Shown here: positions 15,908 to 22,337 of the stretch, piece by piece
How positions within the stretch are numbered: position 1 is the first letter of the stretch
Layout of the letters: every line of letters starts with the position of its first letter
DNA from: UBA4735 sp036569845
GTDB lineage: Bacteria; Chloroflexota; Limnocylindria; P2-11E
DNA: 27,826 bases
Assembly (NCBI GenBank): GCA_036569845.1
Contig: DATCPY010000030.1
Span: 1 to 27,826, forward strand
Direction: 5' to 3'
Made by a program: the position numbers and the translations under genes
The notes under the pieces: generated by a model
What the model was told of the DNA's origin: nothing
Database searches by the model: none
Seen by the model: only the letters and a program-made list of their open reading frames with translations

Positions 15908-17267
15908 CCTTCCGGCGTAGCTCCTCGACGCGCGCCTTCAGGGCAGCCTCGGCACCAAGGTCCGTGGGCTCGTAGTAGCGGCGACCCTTCAGCGAATCAG
16001 GGAGGAACGTCTCCTCGGGATCGAAGTGCTCCGCCTTGTCGTGCGCGTACTTGTAGCCCTTGCCGTAGCCGAGCCCGCGCATCAGGCCGGTGACCGCGTT
16101 GCGTAGATGCAGCGGCACCGGGTCGGCCCGCGTGCCTTCGATGTCGGCCATGAGCGCGCCGTGGGCGCGCTTGATCGAGTCCGATTTCGGCGCGAGTGCC
16201 AGGTACACGGTCGCTTCCGCCAGCGGGTAGTAGCCCTCGGGCATCCCGATGAGGTGCACGGCCTGCTGCGCGGCGGAGGCGAGTACGAGCGCCTGCGGGT
16301 CGGCCAGCCCGACATCCTCAGCGGCGAGGATCACCAGGCGCCGGGCGATGAACATCGGATCCTCGCCGGCGTCGATCATCCGCACGAGCCAGTAGAGGGC
16401 GCCATCGGGGTCGGAGCCACGGAGGCTCTTGATGAACGCCGAGATGGTGTCGTAGTGCGAGTCCCCGGCGCGGTCGTACACCAGCGATCGCCGCTGCAGC
16501 GCATCCTTCACCGCCGCGAGATCGACATGACGCACACCCTTCGGGTCGGGCGAGGCGGCGTCCGACGCGAGCTCGAGCGTGTTGAGCGCGACCCGCGCAT
16601 CGCCGTTTGCGACGACGACCAGCGCTCCCAGCGCGTCCGGCTCGACCGCGACCGTGTTGTCGAGCCCCCGCGGATCGGCGATGGCCCGCTCGACGATCAG
16701 CCGAACGTCGTCCTCACCGAGCGGCTGAAGGACGAAGACCCGCGACCGGGACAGCAGCGCGGAGATCACCTCGAACGATGGATTCTCCGTCGTCGCGCCG
16801 ATGAGCGTGACGTCGCCCTCCTCGACGAATGGCAACACCACGTCCTGCTGGGCCTTGTTGAAGCGATGGATCTCGTCGATGAACATCACCGTCCGCTCGC
16901 CCGTCGCGCGGCGGAGCTCGCGCGCCTCCTCGATGACCCGCCGCAGGTCGGCGACGCCGGCGGAGACCGCCGACAGCGCGACGAAGTGGGCCTTCGCCCG
17001 GCGTGCGGCGATCGCGGCGAGCGTCGTCTTCCCGGTTCCGGGCGGTCCCCACAGGATCATCGACGGGACCTGGCCCGCATCGATGGCCTTGCGCAGCACC
17101 CGGCCTGGCCCGACGAGATGCGGCTGCCCGACGTACTCATCGAGATCCCGCGGCCGGACCCGCGCGGCCAGGGGCTTCGACAGCGGCTCGCCGCTGGCGG
17201 CGGCAACGTCCGCAGAGAAGAGCGGCGAGATCCCGGTGGGCCGCTGCGAGCGGCGCGGATGTGGCAC
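15888..17267 (-). CDS. rarA: Replication-associated recombination ATPase RarA (MgsA)
   Basis: The 459-aa clamp-loader-like AAA+ ATPase acts at stalled replication forks. Walker A WGPPGTGKTT is at 73-82, Walker B MFIDEIHRF with D131/E132, sensor 1 IGATTENPSF near 155, and the C-terminal MgsA tetramerisation region contains LYWLVRMIDAGEDP and GLGYGKGYKYAHD. The GTG at 17267 gives MPHPRRSQRPTGISPLFSAD and follows CATACT by six bases. Reading frame continues upstream to 17387 but would overlap csoR. The 'SPLF' motif near the N-terminus resembles a beta-clamp-binding peptide. Confidence 0.94.
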   Translation of the reverse strand: MPHPRRSQRPTGISPLFSADVAAASGEPLSKPLAARVRPRDLDEYVGQPHLVGPGRVLRKAIDAGQVPSMILWGPPGTGKTTLAAIAARRAKAHFVALSAVSAGVADLRRVIEEARELRRATGERTVMFIDEIHRFNKAQQDVVLPFVEEGDVTLIGATTENPSFEVISALLSRSRVFVLQPLGEDDVRLIVERAIADPRGLDNTVAVEPDALGALVVVANGDARVALNTLELASDAASPDPKGVRHVDLAAVKDALQRRSLVYDRAGDSHYDTISAFIKSLRGSDPDGALYWLVRMIDAGEDPMFIARRLVILAAEDVGLADPQALVLASAAQQAVHLIGMPEGYYPLAEATVYLALAPKSDSIKRAHGALMADIEGTRADPVPLHLRNAVTGLMRGLGYGKGYKYAHDKAEHFDPEETFLPDSLKGRRYYEPTDLGAEAALKARVEELRRKVRDARA

Positions 17268-17273
17268 CTGCCG

Positions 17274-17279
17274 AGTATG
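17274..17279 (-). promoter_or_regulatory. Candidate -10 element (CATACT) for rarA
   Basis: CATACT on the minus strand is followed by six bases (CGGCAG) and the GTG at 17267. The first base departs from TANNNT, but spacing is identical to the other leaderless candidates. Confidence 0.4.
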
Positions 17280-17302
17280 GCGGGTGGCCGGGGCCCTCCC
17301 CT

Positions 17303-17320
17303 CCCCCCACCCCGGGGGTA
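17303..17320. promoter_or_regulatory. Candidate CsoR operator
   Basis: A C-tract followed by a G-tract and TA (core ACCCCGGGGGTA) lies directly before and into the csoR -10 candidate. Known CsoR operators have this GC-tract pseudo-palindrome flanked by TA. Binding here would block csoR transcription and could also affect the divergent rarA promoter about 25 bp away. This is inference from base pattern and position. Confidence 0.5.
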
Positions 17321-17324
17321 CGAT
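17319..17324 (+). promoter_or_regulatory. Candidate -10 element (TACGAT) for csoR
   Basis: TACGAT is followed by six bases and the ATG at 17331, implying a leaderless csoR mRNA. It overlaps the last two bases of the candidate CsoR operator. Confidence 0.5.
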
Positions 17325-17330
17325 GACGAC

Positions 17331-17597
17331 ATGAAACCCGACACCAAGAAGGACGTGGCAGCCCGGCTCCGGTCGATCGCCGGTCACCTGAAAGCGGTCG
17401 AGCGGATGGTCGAAGAGGACACGTACTGCGTCGATGTGATGAAGCAGACGATGGCGATCGAGAAGGCGCTGGAGCGCGTGGACGCCATGATCCTCGGCTC
17501 ACATCTCGAGACGTGCGTCGCCGACGCGTTCCGCGAAGGCCGCTCCGAGAAGACCGTCAAGGAGCTCGCCGAGATCTTCAGCACCTCGCGGAAGTAG
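17331..17597 (+). CDS. csoR: Copper-sensing transcriptional repressor CsoR
   Basis: The 88-aa protein is an all-helical CsoR/RcnR repressor. The Cu(I) ligands Cys33, His58 and Cys62 are present with the exact 25- and 4-residue spacing of Mycobacterium CsoR (Cys36, His61, Cys65). This separates it from RcnR (nickel/cobalt) and CstR (persulfide, no His). The RLRSIAGHLKAVERMVEEDTYC first-helix segment is typical, with Arg14 and Lys21 as likely DNA contacts. The start is set by ATG 17331; upstream reading frame is antisense to rarA. No copper ATPase or chaperone gene is nearby, so it acts on itself or on distant targets. Confidence 0.93.
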   Translation: MKPDTKKDVAARLRSIAGHLKAVERMVEEDTYCVDVMKQTMAIEKALERVDAMILGSHLETCVADAFREGRSEKTVKELAEIFSTSRK

Positions 17598-17612
17598 GGC
17601 TCGCTCGCCCGA

Positions 17613-17641
17613 TTGACACGAATTTCCTTCTGGCGTAGATA
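17613..17641 (+). promoter_or_regulatory. Sigma70-type promoter of the ArsR/PI operon
   Basis: A perfect -35 TTGACA (17613-17618) is 17 bp from TAGATA (17636-17641), which runs on into TATAAG. This is the only consensus -35 box found in the window. Transcription would start near 17648, leaving a leader of about 54 bases. The leader holds a short inverted repeat (CAA-TAG-TTG, 17648-17656) that could be an ArsR-type operator. Confidence 0.7.
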
Positions 17642-17662
17642 TATAAGCAATAGTTGAAGTGA

Positions 17663-17678
17663 CGCCCACTCGAGGGCG
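17663..17678 (+). other. Small hairpin in the ArsR leader
   Basis: CGCCC (17663-17667) and GGGCG (17674-17678) can pair around a six-base loop. It lies between the promoter and the GGAGAGG ribosome site (17691-17697). It has no U-tract, so it is not a standard terminator. Confidence 0.35.
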
Positions 17679-17701
17679 GGTAACAAGAGTGGAGAGGCGT
17701 C

Positions 17702-18004
17702 TTGCTGACTGAGGCAGCCGTTCGCGATCTGCGCCTGTACTACCGCGCGCTCGGCGATGACACGCGCCTGCGGATCCTGCAGCTGCTCGCCACGACAGGC
17801 GAGCACACGGTGACCGAGCTTGCCGAGCGTCTGGAGCTGTCGCAGCCGCTGCTGTCGTGGCACCTCCGGCGCCTGCGTCGTGCTGGGGTCGTCAAGACCG
17901 TGCGCGTCGGCCGCGAGGTCCGCTGCACGTTCGACCGCGAGCGCTTCGCGCAGCTACACGAACGCGGCTTCCGAACCCTCATGAATCCGAGCAGCTCTCG
18001 ATGA
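17702..18004 (+). CDS. ArsR-family winged-helix regulator
   Basis: The 100-aa single-domain regulator has the fold and length of ArsR/SmtB repressors. The recognition helix is in the segment LELSQPLLSWHLRRLRRAGVV (about 45-65), followed by the wing VRVGREVRCTFD. The metal-binding ELCVCDL motif of true ArsR is absent (here TVTELAERLEL), so it probably does not sense metals through that site. The TTG start at 17702 is set by GGAGAGG four bases upstream. The stop overlaps the next start as ATGA. As first gene of the phosphatidylinositol operon, it is likely its autoregulator. Confidence 0.9.
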   Translation: MLTEAAVRDLRLYYRALGDDTRLRILQLLATTGEHTVTELAERLELSQPLLSWHLRRLRRAGVVKTVRVGREVRCTFDRERFAQLHERGFRTLMNPSSSR

Positions 18005-18633
18005 GCCATGGCCTCATGCCCAACGAGGTCGCCGAAGGCACGCGTCTCGGCCTCGCGCCGCTCGCCCGCGGATTGCACCGCGTCGGTATCACTGCCAACG
18101 CCGTGACGGTCATCGGCGTGCTCATCACGTTCGCCGGCTCCGCACTCCTCGCCGCGGGCAAGCCGCTCCCGGCCCTGATCGTCCTCCTTGCCGGCGCGCT
18201 CTCGGACACCCTGGACGGCCAGCTCGCCAAGGCCGCCGGTGGCGGCACGCGGTTCGGCGCGTTCCTCGATTCGACCCTGGATCGGGTGTCGGATGCCGCG
18301 CTCGCGTGCGGCGCGGCCGCGCTCGGTGCGGCACTCGGGGACGCCGTCCTGTTCTGGTCGGCGCTCGTTGGCCTCGTCGGGTCGTTCCTCGTGAGCTACA
18401 TCCGGGCCAAGGCCGAGTCGATGGGCGCAACGGCGAGCGTCGGGCTCATGCCTCGCGAGGCGCGCCTGATGGTCCTGCTCATCGGGGTCGGCCTGTGGGG
18501 TGTGCTCGGCCTGTACCAGCTCTTCGTTGCCATCTTCGCGGCCGTCGCGCTGCTCTCCGTGATCACGCTCTTCCAGCGCATCGCATTCGTCGCCCGCGAG
18601 CTCAGTGCCACACCAACGGAAGGAACCAGATAA
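18001..18633 (+). CDS. CDP-alcohol phosphatidyltransferase, probable phosphatidylinositol-phosphate synthase
   Basis: The 210-aa membrane enzyme has about six hydrophobic segments. The signature D69-xx-D72-G73-xx-A76, then G86-xxx-D90-xxx-D94 is intact and holds the two metals; the Arg normally after the Ala is Lys77. Such enzymes move a phosphatidyl group from CDP-diacylglycerol to an alcohol. The next gene is inositol-3-phosphate synthase and PatA/PimA-like genes follow, so the acceptor is most likely inositol 3-phosphate, as in mycobacterial PgsA1. It is coupled to the ArsR gene (ATGA) and ends 2 bp before the ino1 start. Glycerol 3-phosphate is the alternative acceptor. Confidence 0.88.
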   Translation: MSHGLMPNEVAEGTRLGLAPLARGLHRVGITANAVTVIGVLITFAGSALLAAGKPLPALIVLLAGALSDTLDGQLAKAAGGGTRFGAFLDSTLDRVSDAALACGAAALGAALGDAVLFWSALVGLVGSFLVSYIRAKAESMGATASVGLMPREARLMVLLIGVGLWGVLGLYQLFVAIFAAVALLSVITLFQRIAFVARELSATPTEGTR

Positions 18634-18635
18634 AC

Positions 18636-19826
18636 ATGCCCGCTTCCACCAAGACCGCTTCCGCAAAGACCGCAAGCAAGAGGACCACGACTACGACCCG
18701 CCGCGTCGGACGGCCGACGACCCGACGCCGGCCGATCCGCGTTGCGATCATCGGCGTCGGCAACTGCGCCAGCTCCCTCGTGCAGGGCGTCCATTACTAC
18801 CGGAACGCCAAGCCCGGTGACAAGATCCCGGGCCTCATGCATGTCGACCTCGGCGGCTACCACCTGCGCGACATCGAGTTCGTCGCCGCATTCGACGTCG
18901 ATCGCAACAAGGTCGGAAAGGACCTCGCCGACGCGATCTACGCCGCGCCCAACAACACGTACCGATTCGCCGACGTGCCGAAGACCGGCGTGAAGGTCTC
19001 GCGCGGCATGACCCACGACGGGATCGGCAAGTACCTCGCCGCGGTCGTGAAGAAGGCCGACGGCCCGACGGACGACATCGTCGCGATCCTCAAGGACCGC
19101 AAGGTCGACGTCGTCGTCTCCTACCTGCCGGTCGGCAGCGAGGAGGCCACGAAGTGGTACGTCGAGCAGGTGCTCGATGCCGGATGCGCGTTCATCAACT
19201 GCATCCCGGTGTTCATCGGGCGCGAGCCGTACTGGCAAAAGCGCTTCGCCGACCGCAAGCTCCCGATCATCGGCGACGACATCAAGTCCCAGGTCGGCGC
19301 GACGATCACGCATCGCGTCCTCACGCGGCTGTTCATGGACCGCGGCGTCCGCCTGGACCGCACGTACCAGCTGAACTTCGGCGGGAACACGGACTTCCTC
19401 AACATGCTCGAGCGCGAACGTCTCGAGTCGAAGAAGATCAGCAAGACGAACGCAGTCACGAGCATGCTGGACTACGAGATGGACCCCAACGACGTCCACG
19501 TCGGACCGTCCGACTACGTCCCGTGGCTCCTGGACCGGAAGTGGTGCTACATCCGGATGGAGGGCACGACCTTCGGCGACGTGCCGCTCAACGCCGAGGT
19601 GAAGCTCGAGGTCTGGGACTCACCGAACAGCGCGGGCGTCGTCATCGACGCCATCCGTTGCTGCAAGCTCGCGCTCGACCGCGGCCTCGGGGGCACGATC
19701 GTCGCGCCCGCGTCGTACTTCATGAAGTCACCGCCGAAGCAGATCCATGACGACATCGCACGCAAGCGCGTCGAGGACTTCATCTCGGGCAAGGACAACG
19801 AGACGCTGGTCGGCAAGGCCTCTTGA
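18636..19826 (+). CDS. ino1: Inositol-3-phosphate synthase
   Basis: The 396-aa NAD-dependent enzyme converts glucose 6-phosphate to inositol 3-phosphate. The Rossmann motif IIGVGNCASSLVQG (38-51), the catalytic-domain blocks GDDIKSQVGATITHR and FLNMLERERLESKKISKT, and VWDSPNSAGVVIDA closely match the actinobacterial Ino1 type. The first 32 residues are unusual: Ala/Thr/Lys-rich, ending in an Arg-rich stretch with a GRP core (22-32) resembling an AT-hook. A purine-rich GGAAGGAA precedes the ATG at 18636. The TTG of the next gene overlaps its stop (TTGA). Confidence 0.95.
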   Translation: MPASTKTASAKTASKRTTTTTRRVGRPTTRRRPIRVAIIGVGNCASSLVQGVHYYRNAKPGDKIPGLMHVDLGGYHLRDIEFVAAFDVDRNKVGKDLADAIYAAPNNTYRFADVPKTGVKVSRGMTHDGIGKYLAAVVKKADGPTDDIVAILKDRKVDVVVSYLPVGSEEATKWYVEQVLDAGCAFINCIPVFIGREPYWQKRFADRKLPIIGDDIKSQVGATITHRVLTRLFMDRGVRLDRTYQLNFGGNTDFLNMLERERLESKKISKTNAVTSMLDYEMDPNDVHVGPSDYVPWLLDRKWCYIRMEGTTFGDVPLNAEVKLEVWDSPNSAGVVIDAIRCCKLALDRGLGGTIVAPASYFMKSPPKQIHDDIARKRVEDFISGKDNETLVGKAS

Positions 19827-20731
19827 TCGACCGCATCACCCACGGCATCGGGTACTGGGGCTGGCGGATCGGTGCGCGGATCGCCCAGCGGCTGCCCTCG
19901 CGACCGCTCTACGCGTTCGCCGTCGTCCTGGGCGAGATCGGGTACGTCGCCTGGACCGCCAAGCGGCGGATCGCGAAGCACAACTTCGCGATCGTCCTCG
20001 GGCGTCCGTCATCGGATCGCCAGGTCGCGCAGGTCGCCCGGCGTTCGTTCCGAAACTTCGCGAAGTACGTCGTTGAGATCATGCGGTTCCCGACGCTCGG
20101 GGTGGCCGACTTCGAACGGCTCGTCGCCATCGAGGGCTGGGAGCATCTCCGCGGTGCCCTCGCGCACGGCAAGGGCGTCATCTTCGTGTCCATCCACTTC
20201 GGCAACTTCGAGCTGGGGGGCGCGCGGATCTCCGACGAGATCCCGCTCAATGTCATCGCGGACGAGCTCGAGAATCAGCGGCTGATGGATCTCCTCGTCG
20301 GGAACCGCGCGCACAAGAACATCACCCTGCTCACGCCGGACGGCGCGGCGAAGAAGGTCCTCCATGCCCTGCGGCGCAACGAGATGGTCGGGCTGATGAT
20401 GGACCTCGGTCCGCGCGCCCAGGCGTTCGAAACGGTCGACGCGGAGTTCTTCGGCACCCCGACGTCCTTCCCCGCGGTGGCCGCGAGTCTCGCGCGGGTG
20501 TCGGGTGCGCCGATCGTGGTTTCCGCCTGCGTGCGGCATCGCGACAATACCTTCACCGGCATCGCATTGGCACCGATCTTCGTCGAGCGGACGAAGCAGG
20601 CCGCGGAGGACGTCCAGCGCGCGACGCAGGCGATCGCGCGCGGACTCGAGACGTTCGTGAGCCGCTGGCCCGACCAGTGGTACATCTTCCGGCCGATGTG
20701 GCCACAGCCGGTCGTCGCGACCGTCTCATGA
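19823..20731 (+). CDS. LpxL/PatA-like lysophospholipid or PIM acyltransferase (copy 1)
   Basis: The 302-aa protein belongs to the LpxL/HtrB/PatA acyltransferase family. The catalytic HX4(D/E) pair is present as His125 and Glu130 in HFGNFE. Residues FPAVAASLARVSGAPIVV and the closing RWPDQWYIFRPMW are family hallmarks. In mycobacteria PatA (Rv2611c), next to pgsA1 and pimA, acylates mannose on PIM1/PIM2; this context is the same. The TTG start overlaps the ino1 stop, and the stop overlaps the next start as ATGA. I infer acylation of a PI-mannoside at the inner face of the membrane. Confidence 0.88.
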   Translation: MIDRITHGIGYWGWRIGARIAQRLPSRPLYAFAVVLGEIGYVAWTAKRRIAKHNFAIVLGRPSSDRQVAQVARRSFRNFAKYVVEIMRFPTLGVADFERLVAIEGWEHLRGALAHGKGVIFVSIHFGNFELGGARISDEIPLNVIADELENQRLMDLLVGNRAHKNITLLTPDGAAKKVLHALRRNEMVGLMMDLGPRAQAFETVDAEFFGTPTSFPAVAASLARVSGAPIVVSACVRHRDNTFTGIALAPIFVERTKQAAEDVQRATQAIARGLETFVSRWPDQWYIFRPMWPQPVVATVS

Positions 20732-21570
20732 TCGCCGGCGCCGCCGCGCGCCTGGCCGAGGGCGCGCTGCCCCATCTCCCCGCTGTCCTCGACTATCCGG
20801 TCGCCACGATCGTCGGCACCGCCGCGTATCTGCTATCCAGTGGTGCGCGCGCCGCCGTTCGTGAAAACCTGGCCATCGTCGTCCCTGACCACGCCCACCG
20901 TGAGCGTCTCGTGCGCGCGACGTTCGTCGAACAGGTGCGCCACTACATCGAGATCTTTCGTCTTGCGCGGCTGGATCGCGAAACCGTGCGGCGCACGGTC
21001 ATCACGTCGGGCTGGGAGCATGTCGTCGAGGCGTACGAGCGTGGCAATGGAGTGGTGTTCGCGAGCGCGCACCTCGGGCCGATCTCGGTGTGCGGCCAGA
21101 TCTTCGTGGCACACGGATACGAGGTGACGCTTCCGGTCGAGAAGGACACCGGAGAGATGTCCCGGGCGATCAATCGCGCGCGCCGCGCGATGGGGCTGAC
21201 GCTGGTCAACACCGACTCGGCGCTCGGCATCCACCGGGTCCTGAAGCGCGGCGGCGCGCTAGGGCTCCTCGCGGACCGAGCGGTCACGGGTGTCGGTGAA
21301 CGCGTGATGTTCTTCGGACGGCCGGCGCTCCTACCCTCGGCGCACGTGGTGCTCGCGCTACGCACCGGTGCGTCCCTGATCCCGGGCTTCGCGCACCGCG
21401 ACGGCCGCACGCTGCGCGCGGTCTTCGAGCCCGAGCTCGAGCTGCCGCACACCGGCGACCATGACGCGGACGTGCGCGAGGGCGTGCGCCGGTGGGCCGA
21501 GGTGCTGGAGCGGCACATCCGGCTCGCCCCGGAGCAGTGGTCCGTCTTCGAGCCGGTCTGGCGGCGATGA
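20728..21570 (+). CDS. LpxL/PatA-like acyltransferase (copy 2, altered active-site motif)
   Basis: The 280-aa protein is a second LpxL/PatA family member, recognised by the ENLAIVVPD region, GVVFASAHLG, LALRTGASLIPGFA and the C-terminal PEQWSVFEPVW. The HX4(D/E) acid is replaced: His115 is followed five residues later by Ser120 (HLGPIS). The enzyme may therefore use another base arrangement, have another substrate, or be a non-catalytic partner of the upstream copy. The ATG at 20728 overlaps the previous stop; reading frame extends upstream to 20677 inside the previous gene. The pair is a divergent duplication. Confidence 0.85.
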   Translation: MIAGAAARLAEGALPHLPAVLDYPVATIVGTAAYLLSSGARAAVRENLAIVVPDHAHRERLVRATFVEQVRHYIEIFRLARLDRETVRRTVITSGWEHVVEAYERGNGVVFASAHLGPISVCGQIFVAHGYEVTLPVEKDTGEMSRAINRARRAMGLTLVNTDSALGIHRVLKRGGALGLLADRAVTGVGERVMFFGRPALLPSAHVVLALRTGASLIPGFAHRDGRTLRAVFEPELELPHTGDHDADVREGVRRWAEVLERHIRLAPEQWSVFEPVWRR

Positions 21571-21581
21571 GGTCGCTCGGC

Positions 21582-21587
21582 TACGGT
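21582..21587 (+). promoter_or_regulatory. Possible internal -10 element (TACGGT) for the PHP gene
   Basis: TACGGT lies seven bases before the GTG at 21595, in the 24-bp gap after acyltransferase 2. It could allow leaderless expression from within the operon. Spacing is one base longer than in the other candidates, so this is weak. Confidence 0.3.
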
Positions 21588-21594
21588 CGCGTCC

Positions 21595-22329
21595 GTGGGT
21601 AGGGCGGACCTGCAGCTGCATTCGGATCTCGGCGACGGGCTGAACTCGCCCGCGGAGATCCTCGACGCCGCGGAGGCCGTCGGGCTCGATGTCATCGCCC
21701 TGACCGATCATGACGACATCCGCGGCTCGTTCCTGCTGCGCGACCTAGCGGCCAAACGCGGGTCCGACATCGTCGTCGTCACCGGGGTCGAGGTGACCAC
21801 GCGCGCGGGCCACCTGCTCGCGCTGTTCATCGAGGACGAGATCCCGATGTTCCGGTCACTATCCGAGACGGTGATCGCGATCCATCGGGCCGGCGGCATC
21901 GCGATCGTGCCGCACCCGCTCTCCTACCTCACGTTCTCGGTGGGCGAGCGAGCGCTCCGCGCGCTCGCGGGCCGCGGCGACAAGACGTCGTTCGTCGACG
22001 GCATCGAGATCCGCAACCCGAGCTACGCCGGACGCGTACGCGGCGGACGCGCGCAGAAGCTGAATGAACACGTCCTCCGCGTTGCCGAAACGGGATCGAG
22101 CGACGCGCACCACGCGAAGCTGGTCGGCACCGCGTGGACCGAGTTCCCCGGCGACGGCGCCGACGCGCTTCGCGCGGCGATCGGCGCACGGACCACGCGC
22201 GCCGAGGGCCGGGCCTGGACGCTGGCCGAACATCTCGACGGCGCCGCCAAGCAGCAGTGGCGCTCGATGATCCGCGATCCGTATAAGCGCGCGCGGCACC
22301 GGGTCAAACGCAAACGGAAGCCGGCCTGA
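21595..22329 (+). CDS. PHP-domain phosphoesterase
   Basis: The 244-aa protein has the PHP metal-site motifs: DLQLHSD (His9), TDHDD (Asp38, His39), GVEVTT (Glu66), PHPLSY (His107) and SSDAHH (Asp170, His172). The first His of the usual HxH pair is Gln7, so one metal may be lost or bound differently. PHP enzymes hydrolyse phosphate esters, as in histidinol-phosphate phosphatase and small-nucleotide phosphatases. The last 20 residues are strongly basic (KRARHRVKRKRKP), suited to anionic membrane contact. It sits between acyltransferases and PimA, which suggests a role in PI-phosphate dephosphorylation. That function is inferred from context only. Confidence 0.88.
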   Translation: MGRADLQLHSDLGDGLNSPAEILDAAEAVGLDVIALTDHDDIRGSFLLRDLAAKRGSDIVVVTGVEVTTRAGHLLALFIEDEIPMFRSLSETVIAIHRAGGIAIVPHPLSYLTFSVGERALRALAGRGDKTSFVDGIEIRNPSYAGRVRGGRAQKLNEHVLRVAETGSSDAHHAKLVGTAWTEFPGDGADALRAAIGARTTRAEGRAWTLAEHLDGAAKQQWRSMIRDPYKRARHRVKRKRKPA

Positions 22330-22337
22330 GTGACGCG

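Noticed and set aside
17598..17612. Possible terminator after csoR (GGGC...GCCC)
   Set aside because: The stem is only four pairs with no U-tract, so it is not reported as a terminator.
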